Both the position numbers and the translations under genes were made by a program. From contig JAEUTZ010000023.1 in the NCBI GenBank assembly GCA_016787725.1, positions 1 through 64,000 on the forward strand: a DNA stretch of 64,000 nt. The letters run 5' to 3'. Under the pieces are notes generated by a model. The model saw only the letters and a program-made list of their open reading frames with translations, was not told the origin of the DNA and did not search any database. Source of the stretch: Cyclobacteriaceae bacterium (GTDB lineage: Bacteria > Bacteroidota > Bacteroidia > Cytophagales > Cyclobacteriaceae). Below are positions 17,420-27,647 of this stretch, piece after piece. The stretch's first letter is position 1. Every line of letters starts with the position of its first letter.

Positions 17420-17754
17420 GTTAAATTGTTATATTTTTTAGTGCATTATCAGAAGTTGAAGCCTTGCGTGAACTGTTCGTAAGGGCGCTTACAGGAGCTT
17501 AATTCGCAGAGCAGAAATCCAAATGATCAGGAAATGAAATTTTTGAGGCAGATAACTGCCATTGGAAAAACTATGCCAAAAAAGAACCTTCATGTATGCA
17601 ACAAATGAAGTAGAGAATGCAACAGCTAGTGTACTGCCAGGGCTGGTATCAAAACTAACTTTGGTAAAGAAATAGATGAACGGGATAAGAGCACATTAAA
17701 TTGTAGACATAGGTATATCTATACGACATTGAACTAACTCAAAAAATAAACACT
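17420..17754. other. 335-base gap with no supported gene
   Basis: No convincing reading frame, RNA gene or strong terminator is visible between the SDR gene and the T9SS operon. The last 60 bases are AT-rich and probably hold the promoter of the operon starting at 17755. Confidence 0.5.
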
Positions 17755-18882
17755 ATGAAATTTGTAATTCTCTATCTGATTGCATTTACATCTACCATCA
17801 CCTTTGCCCAAACCATCCGCATTGCGGATAACAATGCAAACGCTCCGACAGGGGCGAATATTTATACCACACTACAAGCAGCCATTGACGCGGCAGTCGC
17901 TGACGATATTGTATACATAACGCCAAGCGTTACCAGTTACGGAAATGCAACCGTTGGGAAAAGAATTACCATCAAAGGTGTTGGCTTTGGTATTACTGAA
18001 ATAGCACCCCGCGGTTCGTCAGTAGGCATACTTACAATTGTAAACAGTTCTAACGGCACAGATAACATCTCCGGCTTGATACTCACCGGGTTTTCTTTTT
18101 CGACAATTACTTTTGCTGCCGGAACAGGTAGTAGCCCCTACAACAACATTGTGGCGGATAATATAACAGGCGGAAGTTTTAACCACACCGCTTGCCTCCC
18201 GAGTGCAACAGATAATCTGACAATTAGAAATTCCTTGATTAATGCCATTAATCTTGGCTTTTGTACGGGTACAAGCAACGTTAAAATTTACAGAAACATA
18301 AACAATGTTTCGTTTGATATTAGAAATAGCTCAAATGCACTATTTTCCAATAACTTATTTATATCCACCGCTCAGTTTAACACTGAAGGGACGAGTGCAG
18401 GTATTCGGATTGAGAACAATATTTTCTCAGGAAGCGGAGATTCGTTCTATAGACTAGTTGATGCCTTAGTCATCAACAACATTTTTTACGGCAAGACTCC
18501 AAATGGTGCCACTTCCCCATTTCATTCAAATACTTTCAGTAATAACCTTGTATTAAATGCATTCACATTTCCTCCCACTGCATCTGGAGGCCCGGTAAAT
18601 TCCGGTGTAAATAATATTACAGGAACCGGCCCGCTCTTTACAAGTGCGCCAGTAACGCCAGCATACAACTCTACTTATGATTATACGCTTCAAGCAGGCT
18701 CTCCCTGCATTGGGGCAGCTACTACAGGCGAAAATATCGGCCCTTCGGGCGGACTATATCCATGGACGGGCAACCTCACGTTGAAGCCGAGTAATGTTCC
18801 GGTTATTACAGAGTTTGGCAATTCGGGTGTGGTGCCGCAAAACCAACCGTTGAAAAGTAACATTAAAGCGAAGAGCAACTAA
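17755..18882 (+). CDS. Secreted beta-helix (pectin-lyase-like) protein
   Basis: A 375-residue protein with a signal peptide ending near TFAQ (about residue 19), then a right-handed parallel beta-helix. Evidence is the opening NIYTTLQAAIDAA (typical of pectin-lyase-fold proteins), repeated short strands with Asn ladders (for example NNLFIS, ENNIFSG, INNIFYG) and a terminal SPCIGAATTG motif. No catalytic residues of a polysaccharide lyase stand out. It is 2 bases upstream of a similar gene and shares an operon with a large CHU_C protein, so a surface or matrix role is likely. Confidence 0.78.
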   Translation: MKFVILYLIAFTSTITFAQTIRIADNNANAPTGANIYTTLQAAIDAAVADDIVYITPSVTSYGNATVGKRITIKGVGFGITEIAPRGSSVGILTIVNSSNGTDNISGLILTGFSFSTITFAAGTGSSPYNNIVADNITGGSFNHTACLPSATDNLTIRNSLINAINLGFCTGTSNVKIYRNINNVSFDIRNSSNALFSNNLFISTAQFNTEGTSAGIRIENNIFSGSGDSFYRLVDALVINNIFYGKTPNGATSPFHSNTFSNNLVLNAFTFPPTASGGPVNSGVNNITGTGPLFTSAPVTPAYNSTYDYTLQAGSPCIGAATTGENIGPSGGLYPWTGNLTLKPSNVPVITEFGNSGVVPQNQPLKSNIKAKSN

Positions 18883-18884
18883 CT

Positions 18885-19862
18885 ATGAAAACGCTAATCA
18901 TACTCTTTCTCGCAATCGCATCTGTAAGTGCGCAAACTGTGCTGCGGGTAAATAACACGCCTGGTGTTAATGCTCCTTACACCACCATTGCAGCAGCGGT
19001 TGCCGCGGCTGGGGCTAATGATGTTATTATAGTGGAGGGCTCTTCAATTCAATATGCCGGGATTACTGTCGATAAAAAAGTGACGATTGTCGGACCAGGT
19101 TACTTCCTCAACGAAAACACGGGAATACAAGCCAACTTGTTCCCAGCAACAATCGATTTTATAGATTTATACGGGGGAGCGAGTGGATCTAGTATATCGG
19201 GTGTCACAACGGGTGCTGGACTTGGGGGAGGCGTGGGGTTTCGAGTCGTTGGTATCAATAATCTTTCAATAATTGGTAACAACACCTATGGACTTCAGTT
19301 GATGGGAAGCTCAAACAACATTCTTGTTAAGGGGAACTATATTAATGATGTTAATGCAACTGGATGCTCTTGCTCCAACACTTTATTTGTCAATAATCTT
19401 GTTCTTTCAACCGTAAACGCCCAGAATACTTCTTCTACATTAACTTTTGCAAATAACACACTATTAGGTTCTGTACAGTTTATCCATTATTCTTCTATTT
19501 CAAACAACATTTTCTACGCCCCTACAAACGTTAGCTTTTGGTTTGCAAATTCTACCGTCACTAAAAATGTATTTGTAGCTACCAGCGCAGCAGATGCAAC
19601 CAACTTACAAGGTGTTGCGGCTGCATCTTTGTTTGTTGGATTGACGGGAAATACTACTGACACGCAATACAGGTTAAAGATAGGTTCACCTGCAATAGGC
19701 GCTGGCATTGGGGGAATTGATTGTGGCATGTACGGTGGAGCCACTCCTTACAAACCTTCCGGCATTGCCACTGGGCAGCACACCGTAAACAACCTGCTAG
19801 TTCCGGTAACGGTCATTCAAAACGGAACGCTGAATGTGAAGGTGAGCGCAAAAGTGAACTAA
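18885..19862 (+). CDS. Secreted beta-helix protein, paralogue of the preceding gene
   Basis: A 325-residue protein with a signal peptide (to about residue 17, ending VSAQ) and the same plan as the gene before it: APYTTIAAAVAAAGANDVIIV at the start, Asn-rich coils such as FVNNLV, FANNTL and ISNNIFYA, and SPAIGAGIGG near the end. Gaps of 2 bases before and 1 base after it show a tight operon with the beta-helix paralogue and the 1635-residue CHU_C protein. Neither beta-helix gene has its own CHU_C or type A sorting domain. Confidence 0.77.
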   Translation: MKTLIILFLAIASVSAQTVLRVNNTPGVNAPYTTIAAAVAAAGANDVIIVEGSSIQYAGITVDKKVTIVGPGYFLNENTGIQANLFPATIDFIDLYGGASGSSISGVTTGAGLGGGVGFRVVGINNLSIIGNNTYGLQLMGSSNNILVKGNYINDVNATGCSCSNTLFVNNLVLSTVNAQNTSSTLTFANNTLLGSVQFIHYSSISNNIFYAPTNVSFWFANSTVTKNVFVATSAADATNLQGVAAASLFVGLTGNTTDTQYRLKIGSPAIGAGIGGIDCGMYGGATPYKPSGIATGQHTVNNLLVPVTVIQNGTLNVKVSAKVN

Positions 19863-19863
19863 C

Positions 19864-22800
19864 ATGAAACTACAGCTCCTTCACATATTCCCTGCTGTCA
19901 TTCAATCGAAATGCAGATTTTGTCTGCTGATTGTATTGTTGTTCACGAGCGTGTATGGTTATTCTCAAAACATCACCAAGTTTGAATACTTCATCGATAC
20001 CGATCCGGGTGTAGGATTGGGTACACAAGTCAATGTTACACCCACCACTTCTATAACGGATTTTAATATTCCGGTTTCAACCAGCGCACTAACTCCTGGC
20101 TTTCACACACTCTACATTCGTTCACAAAATGAACTGGGTAACTGGACGCATACACATTATCGAACCTTCTTTATTGATAATACCATTATTCCACCGACTA
20201 TCTCAACATTTAATCCTTCATCAGGTTTAGTAGGCAGTACGGTGGTGATTACGGGTACTAACTTCTCCACCGTGCCAGCCAATAACACTGTACGCTTTAA
20301 CGGCACACCGGCCACGGTAACGCTTGCCTCCGCAACCAGTTTAACAGTAACCGTACCAGCAGGGGCTACCACGGGGCTGATCAGTGTGGTGGTAGGTGGT
20401 TTAACTGCCAACAGCGGCACCAGCTTTACAGTATCATCCCCTAACATTACCGCAGCCGAATACTTCTTCAACACCGACCCTGGACCTGGCAATGGAACGG
20501 CTATTTCAATCACGCCCGGCACCACCATCGATCTCACCAACATCAACATTCCTACCACTTCATTGGCTGTTGGGTGGCATACCGTACACGTGCGTGCCCG
20601 CGATGCCAACAACGTGTGGGGATTTTATGAGAGTCGGCAAATCTATGTTCGGGAAATTCCACCTGTTATTCCTCCAACTCCACCTACCAACATTACCGCC
20701 CTTGAGTTTTTCTACGATAATGATCCAGGGCCAGGTGTTGGGAATTCCATACCCATCACGGCAGGGTTAACCATTGATCTTGTAAACAGCAACCTGGCGA
20801 ACACCCTGCCATTAGGCTGGCACACCGTACATGTGCGCGCTCAAAATTCATACGGTTGGGGTAATTATGAGAGTCGGCAGATATTTGTACGCGGTGCACC
20901 TGAACCGCCAGATCCATGCCCCTCGCCCATTGTTGAATTGGAATATTTTGTTGACAGCGACCCAGGTGCAGGGTTAAGTACTACCAAAAAAACCATCACT
21001 CCCTCTTTCTTGAACATCGACTTAGTGGATGAGCCGCTCGATGTAGGTACGCAACCGTTAGGTGCTCATAAAATTTACATTCGTGCCAAAAATGATGCGG
21101 GCGAGTGGAGCATGAGCGAAGCAGCCAACTTCACGGTAATCGCCCCGTGCGCCATTATCAATGCACCAACCGCTACGGGGGTAAACCGCTGCGATCCGGG
21201 ACCCGTAACGCTAACGGCTGCGGATGCCGCTGTTGGTGAAACCTATCGCTGGTATGCCACCGAAACTTCATTGACACCCCTGTTTACCGGGAACCCGTTC
21301 ATAACACCTTCACTTTCGGTAAACACCACCTATTATGTTACGGCCTACAACCCCACCACCTATTGCGAAAGTGGCCGCACTCCGGTAACGGCTTCCATCT
21401 CCGGCATTGATAAACCGGTGCTAAGCATTTCCGGTTCACTATCGGTGTGCGAAGGAACAACCCAAACCATCACGGCTCCCAATGGCTTTGTATCCTATAC
21501 GTGGAGCAATGGACTAACAACCCAACAAATTACAGCCACCACCACGGGCAGCTATTCAGTCGTAGTCAATAATGGAATCTGCTCGAGTCCGCCCTCGGAT
21601 GCATTTGTCTTCACGGTTAACGCCAGGCCTGCCAAGCCCACGATTTCCGCTACAGGCGGTGGTTCCCTTTGCGGCACCGGAACGGTTACCCTCTCAGCAC
21701 CCATTGGATTTTCCGCCTATAGTTGGTCGAGCGGAGAAACTACGGCCAGCATTGACGTAACTAATATTGGAGCGTATACCGTTATTGTCTCTAATGCTTC
21801 CGGCTGTCAAAGCCCGCCATCGGATGCCCTGAGTGTTACCGCAGCGGCATTGTCCAAGCCTGCCATTACAGTAACCGGTAATCCCTCACTCTGCGATGGC
21901 AGCACGGTTTTATTGGAAGCCCCAGCCGGCTTTTCAGGGTATGCCTGGTCGAACGGGGCCACCACCCAACAAATAACCGTAAGTGCAGCCGGCAATTACT
22001 CCGTGATCGTATCGAGTGGCAGTTGTACAAGCCCTTCATCGGATGGTGTTTCCGTTACTACTACAACCCAGCCGGCACAACCTACGGTTTCAGTTTCGGG
22101 TACGACAACATTATGTAACGGAGCATTAGTGGTATTAACCGCTCCTGCAGGATTCAGCACCTATGCCTGGTCGAATGGAGAAACCACACGTCAACTGGTT
22201 GTGGATGCAGCGGGAACGTTTACTGTACAAACGGGCAATGCTCCCAATTGCCTGAGCATCGCTTCTGCTCCTGTAGTAGTAACAACAACAGGCCTTCCTT
22301 GCTCGGGCATTCCAGGCACGCCTTCCGTTAGCAACGCATCTCGTTGTGAATCGGGTACCCTAGTATTAACGGCAAGTGGTGCAACCGGAGGGTTGGAATA
22401 TCGCTGGTACGATGTGCCTGCAGGGGGTTCCGTATTGTTCACTGGATCCGCCTTCACAACACCCGATCTTGCAAGTACTACTACCTATTATGTTTCACTG
22501 TATGACGCAGTCAATCTGGTAGAAGGAAATCGGGCCGCGGCAACGGCTACCATCATCACCATCGCAAAACCAGCGATCAGTCCTGCCGGTCCCATCACCC
22601 TTTGTCAAGGAAGCAGCACCTTGCTGTCGGCACCGGTTGGCTTTACAACCTACCTATGGTCGAATGGCGCCATCACACAACAAATTTCAGTGAGTAGTGC
22701 CGGAACCTACTCCGTGCAAACGGGGAATGGTACGTGTGTAAGTCCCGCTTCGGACAACGTGACGATTACAGTCGCACCGGCACTCGCCAAACCCGAAATC

Positions 22801-24771
22801 AGTGTTACTGGCAACACCGCACTCTGCAACAGTGAATCCGTGGAGCTATCCGCACCCGGTGGTTTTACTGAATACACCTGGAGTACCGGGGCTACCTCAC
22901 AAGCCATTACCGTAACGAGTGCGGGAACCTATTTTGTTAGTGTTGGCAACGGCACCTGCACCAGCCTGCCCTCCGACAACACGATAATCTCATCGGTGGT
23001 TTCGCCCGCCAAACCAACCATAACCATTACGGGCAGCACTACCTTATGCAACGGTGCATTTACCGTGCTATCAGCCCCGACTGGTTTTACTACTTATGTG
23101 TGGTCAACCGGGGAAACAACCCGTCAGATTGTAGTCTCCGCTGCCGGAACGTTCTTTGTGCAAACCGGTACTGCTGCAAGTTGTCTAAGTCCGGCTTCCG
23201 ATAATGTTGTAATCGTAGCCAACGGCCTACCCTGCTCCGGAAGTATTCCTCCCACTGCGCCAACAACCACTAACGTGACTCGATGCGGTGCGGGAACCGT
23301 AACACTGACGGCCTCCGGAGGCGGAACAGGTTTGGAATATCGCTGGTATGATGCAGCCACGGGCGGTACCGTATTATCAACTGACAATCCGTTTACAACC
23401 GTTTCTTTGACATCGTCCACCGATTTTTACGCAGCGCTTTACGATCCGTTGACGCTGCTGGAAAGCACACGCACGAAAGCAACCGTCACCATCATTAACT
23501 TTAGTAAACCGGTATTGACACCGGCAGGTACTGCAGCTGTTTGCTCAGGCTCAACGCTGGTGGTGGATGCCCCCGCAGGTTTTGCCAGCTACCGATGGAG
23601 CAAAGATGGCAACACGCTTGCTTTCACTTCGCAACAGATTTTGGTGACCCAGGCCGGAACTTATTCCGTAGAAACCGGGGATGGCACCTGCTTCAGTTCT
23701 CCCTCCGATGCACTCGTTGTTTCGGTAGACATCGTTCCTGATAGACCTGCTATCAGTGGTCTTTCCACAGTGTGTGGAACCGGGACTGTGACGCTTACTT
23801 CCTCAGGTACCGGACCTTATTTATGGTCCACCACTGAAACTACGCAGTCGATTACCGTGGGTGCTGGCACATATTCTGTAACCGTTAGCAATGGTGCCTG
23901 CTCCAGCGCTTCAGAAGAGTTCATTGTTAATACCGTACCGATTCCTACAAAACCTATTATTACTCGTATCGGTAAAGAAGTGATTTGTGTGGGGGCCGTA
24001 GTGGCACTATCTGCACCCGCAGGATTTACACATTATGTTTGGTCGACTGGTGAAACTACCCAAACCATAGTGGTAACATCAACAGGTTCTTATACAGTGC
24101 AAACCGGAAATGCAGCCAATTGCCTGAGTGCATTTTCCGATCCAGTTGAGGTTCGCGAGGGGACATCAGCCGAATGTGGCCTGGTGCAAACACCCGACAA
24201 CGATGCGCCTGAAATCGATGCGGCTTCCTTTGGAGTAAAGATTCAATCGGAGGCTACCCATTCGCTACTCCCCTACATTCGCGATGAAGATGACAACCTG
24301 GATATTACAACTCTCCGGATTATCACTGGTCCGAGTCAGAGTGATGGAAAGGCCGACATTGATGGAGATCAGAATCTGCTGTTAGACTATCGCAACGTCA
24401 ACTTTGCCGGCACCGATTATATCACCTTGCAAGTGTGCGATACGCAAGGGCTCTGTACCCAGCAGCAGGTTTCCATTGATGTGGTGGGTGAAGTAAAGGT
24501 ATATAATGGGGTAACGCCCGATGGCGATGGCATTAATGATTTCATGTTTATTCAATTCATCGACATCATTGAAGGCGCCCGGAGCAACCGGGTGACGATT
24601 ATGAACCGCTGGGGCGATATCATATTTGAACTCGAGAATTACGACAATGCCACCCGCGTATTCAGCGGCAACGGAACGAATGGAAAAGAGTTGCCGAATG
24701 GTACGTACCTGTACAAAGTGGATTTATCCTCCGGACAAACCTATAGTGGATTTGTAACCTTAAAGCGATAG
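19864..24771 (+). CDS. Giant T9SS type B cargo protein with IPT and Ig-like repeats
   Basis: A 1635-residue secreted protein with the signal peptide at about residues 1-35. It has four roughly 80-residue modules with the FEYFIDTDPGVG / EYFFNTDPGPG pattern (about 37, 197, 280, 358), one IPT/TIG domain between the first two (about 97-190), about ten Ig-like repeats with LCxG...APxGFxxYxWSxGxTT, two Ig_7 units with YRWYD, a cadherin-like stalk, and a C-terminal CHU_C domain (MNRWGDIIFELENY). This is typical of T9SS-exported adhesins or matrix scaffolds. It lies between beta-helix genes and a SprF-like gene, its probable secretion and anchoring partner. Confidence 0.88.
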   Translation: MKLQLLHIFPAVIQSKCRFCLLIVLLFTSVYGYSQNITKFEYFIDTDPGVGLGTQVNVTPTTSITDFNIPVSTSALTPGFHTLYIRSQNELGNWTHTHYRTFFIDNTIIPPTISTFNPSSGLVGSTVVITGTNFSTVPANNTVRFNGTPATVTLASATSLTVTVPAGATTGLISVVVGGLTANSGTSFTVSSPNITAAEYFFNTDPGPGNGTAISITPGTTIDLTNINIPTTSLAVGWHTVHVRARDANNVWGFYESRQIYVREIPPVIPPTPPTNITALEFFYDNDPGPGVGNSIPITAGLTIDLVNSNLANTLPLGWHTVHVRAQNSYGWGNYESRQIFVRGAPEPPDPCPSPIVELEYFVDSDPGAGLSTTKKTITPSFLNIDLVDEPLDVGTQPLGAHKIYIRAKNDAGEWSMSEAANFTVIAPCAIINAPTATGVNRCDPGPVTLTAADAAVGETYRWYATETSLTPLFTGNPFITPSLSVNTTYYVTAYNPTTYCESGRTPVTASISGIDKPVLSISGSLSVCEGTTQTITAPNGFVSYTWSNGLTTQQITATTTGSYSVVVNNGICSSPPSDAFVFTVNARPAKPTISATGGGSLCGTGTVTLSAPIGFSAYSWSSGETTASIDVTNIGAYTVIVSNASGCQSPPSDALSVTAAALSKPAITVTGNPSLCDGSTVLLEAPAGFSGYAWSNGATTQQITVSAAGNYSVIVSSGSCTSPSSDGVSVTTTTQPAQPTVSVSGTTTLCNGALVVLTAPAGFSTYAWSNGETTRQLVVDAAGTFTVQTGNAPNCLSIASAPVVVTTTGLPCSGIPGTPSVSNASRCESGTLVLTASGATGGLEYRWYDVPAGGSVLFTGSAFTTPDLASTTTYYVSLYDAVNLVEGNRAAATATIITIAKPAISPAGPITLCQGSSTLLSAPVGFTTYLWSNGAITQQISVSSAGTYSVQTGNGTCVSPASDNVTITVAPALAKPEISVTGNTALCNSESVELSAPGGFTEYTWSTGATSQAITVTSAGTYFVSVGNGTCTSLPSDNTIISSVVSPAKPTITITGSTTLCNGAFTVLSAPTGFTTYVWSTGETTRQIVVSAAGTFFVQTGTAASCLSPASDNVVIVANGLPCSGSIPPTAPTTTNVTRCGAGTVTLTASGGGTGLEYRWYDAATGGTVLSTDNPFTTVSLTSSTDFYAALYDPLTLLESTRTKATVTIINFSKPVLTPAGTAAVCSGSTLVVDAPAGFASYRWSKDGNTLAFTSQQILVTQAGTYSVETGDGTCFSSPSDALVVSVDIVPDRPAISGLSTVCGTGTVTLTSSGTGPYLWSTTETTQSITVGAGTYSVTVSNGACSSASEEFIVNTVPIPTKPIITRIGKEVICVGAVVALSAPAGFTHYVWSTGETTQTIVVTSTGSYTVQTGNAANCLSAFSDPVEVREGTSAECGLVQTPDNDAPEIDAASFGVKIQSEATHSLLPYIRDEDDNLDITTLRIITGPSQSDGKADIDGDQNLLLDYRNVNFAGTDYITLQVCDTQGLCTQQQVSIDVVGEVKVYNGVTPDGDGINDFMFIQFIDIIEGARSNRVTIMNRWGDIIFELENYDNATRVFSGNGTNGKELPNGTYLYKVDLSSGQTYSGFVTLKR

Positions 24772-24795
24772 CACCGTGCTTAACAATAATCCCAC

Positions 24796-25692
24796 ATGAA
24801 AAAAATCATCATCCTGTGTATGCTCTTGACCATTCAAAAGGTTCAGGCGCAGATGGACCCGCTGCAGGCGCAGTATGTAAATACGCCCATGGTTATCAAT
24901 CCAGCCTATGCCGGATTAACGCGCGATCTTAACCTGGCTGTCGATTACCGGAAACAATGGGCCGGTTTTGATGGCAGCCCGCGAACCTTCAGCGCGTCCG
25001 GGCATATGGCCATCAATAAAAACAAGATGGGGTTAGGTCTCCTGGCAGTGCAAGACCATGTCGGTTCCAATACCACAACGGAAATGGAAGCGATTTACAG
25101 CTACCACCTGCCTGTAAATAATGAAACAACCTTATCCTTTGGGTTGCAGTTTGGAGCCATCAACTACCAAACGGATTACAGCGAACTGATTGTTGCTCCC
25201 AACGATCCAAAACTGGAAACCGCGAACGAATGGCAACCGAATTTTGGAGCCGGACTGATTCTCACAAACGATGTATACTTTCTTTCCTTTTCCTTGCCCA
25301 AAATGTTAAAGCCGTCCACCGAAACCGCATCGCAAGGTTTATATAATCGAAGTCTTTATCTGATGGGGGGGTATAATTTTACACTTTCATCACGCTTACG
25401 TCTTAAACCGTATGCCTTGCTCCGGGCTGCTACGGATACCAAAAGCTCATACGATGTTGGAATTAATTTATTGGGCGATGACAGCTATGTTGTTGGTGCC
25501 TTTACCCGGAGCTTTCATACGTATGGATTAATGGCTCAACTCCGGTTGGATGAGTTGCTACGGGTTGGATATGTATTCGAATTGCCGACCAACCAATCGG
25601 CCGGCACACAATACACTACTCATGAACTGCAATTAATCATGCGGCTCCGCATGACCGAATTTCACGATTTAACGCGAGTAAGAAGTTTTTAA
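24796..25692 (+). CDS. PorP/SprF family type IX secretion membrane protein
   Basis: A 298-residue outer-membrane beta-barrel protein: signal peptide (about 1-18), the family start MDPLQAQYVNTPMVINPAYAGL, YRKQWAGFDGSPRTF, and alternating strands to the end. In gliding Bacteroidota, SprF-like proteins are needed for export or surface attachment of the CHU_C-bearing partner encoded just upstream. The gene starts 24 bases after the 1635-residue cargo gene, which fits this pairing. The cargo assignment is inference from position. Confidence 0.92.
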   Translation: MKKIIILCMLLTIQKVQAQMDPLQAQYVNTPMVINPAYAGLTRDLNLAVDYRKQWAGFDGSPRTFSASGHMAINKNKMGLGLLAVQDHVGSNTTTEMEAIYSYHLPVNNETTLSFGLQFGAINYQTDYSELIVAPNDPKLETANEWQPNFGAGLILTNDVYFLSFSLPKMLKPSTETASQGLYNRSLYLMGGYNFTLSSRLRLKPYALLRAATDTKSSYDVGINLLGDDSYVVGAFTRSFHTYGLMAQLRLDELLRVGYVFELPTNQSAGTQYTTHELQLIMRLRMTEFHDLTRVRSF

Positions 25693-25761
25693 AGATCCTG
25701 AAAATGAGCAAGGATGGTTTAAAAGAAAGGGAACCATGAAATAAACCGAAAACCAAACCCC

Positions 25762-27351
25762 ATGAACACCTATAAACCCTCCGGCAAGTTCTCTCTTCTC
25801 AGCATACTCTATTTAGGGGTTGCGTCCATCACCATCATACCGTTTTTCGCCTGGCTTTACGCAAAAGCTACGATCGGACTACTCTCGGTTGGTGTTGTCT
25901 TTTATTACCTCAATTTTATTGTCACACTGATTTTCGGGGTATTGGTGGGTGCACTGGTTATGGACAAGGCGGTGGTGGAATGGGGCAAGGTGCGCAACGT
26001 TACTGCAGCAACCCTTTTAGGATTGGTGGCCGGTTCAGTTGCTTATTACTGGCAATGGATTTTCTGGCTTCAGGCACGATACTATACGGAAGATACGGTA
26101 GTAACCCTCGTCACCTATCCGGCTGCCGTGTTTGCAGCCGTTGGCGATTTACTTGCAACAGGCACCTTTACACTAGAAAAAAATGTTGTCAACGGATTTT
26201 GGCTTTTTTTGATTTGGTTGATTGAAGCCGCACTCATCCTCTTTTCCACGACTTTCCTGCCCCGGCTAAGGGCTTCCAAACCCTTTAGTGAAAAAAGAAA
26301 GAAGTGGGCCAAGGAAATTAAGCTCTCACCCTTCCACTACATAGAACCCGAAGAAGCAGAAAAACTAAAGGCTGGTGATTTTACATCTTTACTGTCTTTG
26401 CAAGCCGCTAGTGAACAAAGTCATCATAGCACGGTAACCTTGTATGATAGTTATGATGATGTTTGGTATGTCTCCATTGAAGATCACTTTGGAACAGAGG
26501 ACAAAAAAGGAAAAGTAAAGTTTGAAGAAATAAAACTGTTGGAATACGTGCAGGTAGATGCGACTGTCGCCAAGTACCTCCAGAATCCTGACACGCCCAT
26601 GTTAGCATCGGACGCCCCAGTTAACCAAGAATCAAATGGCAAACAACAGGATGCCTATCACCAACTATATGATACTCAAAAAACAAAAATTGTTGTCGAA
26701 CTGCTTACGGTGCCTCCCAATCAACGAAATGATGACTGGGATAAACAGTTTTATGATAATATTCTACAGGCGTCATTTACCTGTGGCAACCCGCAAGTGG
26801 TACAGGGTCCGGATGGGTTACCTTACTTCATGCTACAATACCCGGAATCGAAAAAACCCTTTAATCCGTTTTCTCTGATCAGCATCAAGGACCACGTACT
26901 AAAAAACGGATTTGGCGTGGCGCTTAGCCCCGATGGTCAACAAGTGATCTGGAGCATCCCACACGGGGCCATGGTAAACTTACACCTGAATGGGAAGTTG
27001 TTTACGCAAGCTGACCACACGAATTTGCCGGAACGGGAAGTGCTGAAGGAAAAGACTGAAGTATTTTATGGTCAGCCGTCCGAAGAGCATCTCCCTGCCA
27101 CCACGCGGGAAGTACTGAAAGACTTTTTGCAAACGCAAGGTATTGCTGAACCCAAAATGGCGCTGATGATGCGCGAACGGCCGGAAGGTCCCTCCCTGGA
27201 ATTAGTATTCAATATCCATGCAGAGGAGTTTGAATCTGAACAACAATTTGAGGCGCTTATGAAAATGGTACAATGGTTTTTACCAAGACACTATGTGATA
27301 ACGGTGCTGCCAAAGAAACCGGAGTATATTGAACATTTACAACCCCTTTAA
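25762..27351 (+). CDS. Hypothetical membrane protein with large soluble C-terminus
   Basis: A 529-residue protein with four hydrophobic segments in the first 170 residues (about 15-35, 45-72, 80-100 and 140-165), then a long soluble part of about 360 residues. I recognise no family. The soluble region is acidic and has no obvious catalytic motif. A small membrane protein starts 11 bases later and two DUF3592 genes follow on the same strand, so they may be one unit. Confidence 0.75.
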   Translation: MNTYKPSGKFSLLSILYLGVASITIIPFFAWLYAKATIGLLSVGVVFYYLNFIVTLIFGVLVGALVMDKAVVEWGKVRNVTAATLLGLVAGSVAYYWQWIFWLQARYYTEDTVVTLVTYPAAVFAAVGDLLATGTFTLEKNVVNGFWLFLIWLIEAALILFSTTFLPRLRASKPFSEKRKKWAKEIKLSPFHYIEPEEAEKLKAGDFTSLLSLQAASEQSHHSTVTLYDSYDDVWYVSIEDHFGTEDKKGKVKFEEIKLLEYVQVDATVAKYLQNPDTPMLASDAPVNQESNGKQQDAYHQLYDTQKTKIVVELLTVPPNQRNDDWDKQFYDNILQASFTCGNPQVVQGPDGLPYFMLQYPESKKPFNPFSLISIKDHVLKNGFGVALSPDGQQVIWSIPHGAMVNLHLNGKLFTQADHTNLPEREVLKEKTEVFYGQPSEEHLPATTREVLKDFLQTQGIAEPKMALMMRERPEGPSLELVFNIHAEEFESEQQFEALMKMVQWFLPRHYVITVLPKKPEYIEHLQPL

Positions 27352-27362
27352 CTTCACTACGC

Positions 27363-27593
27363 ATGACAACACAACAAATCGTTTTTCTTTCTGTAGGGTT
27401 ATTCTCTATTGGCCTGGGTTATCTTTTCAAAACCAAACCAAGCTTTGTGGAGTGGGCGCTTAGCTTTGGAAGTGGTGAAAAACTGGTGGAGCGAGTAGGG
27501 AAAGTACGGGCTACAAAAACGACACGGAACTTTTTCGGGCCGTTGCTGATGGTGTTCGGGGTTCTTCTCCTTCTCATGACCATGGCATCTTGA
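27363..27593 (+). CDS. Small two-helix membrane protein
   Basis: A 76-residue protein with hydrophobic segments at about residues 5-22 and 56-75 and a basic, soluble middle (VERVGKVRATKTTRN). No family is recognised. Its 11-base distance from the preceding membrane gene, same strand and sensible codon use support it as real. Confidence 0.65.
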   Translation: MTTQQIVFLSVGLFSIGLGYLFKTKPSFVEWALSFGSGEKLVERVGKVRATKTTRNFFGPLLMVFGVLLLLMTMAS

Positions 27594-27647
27594 TGATAAG
27601 ATAGGCGTCCACGCTTCTGTAACGAAAGCCAGAGACATTAAAAACTC

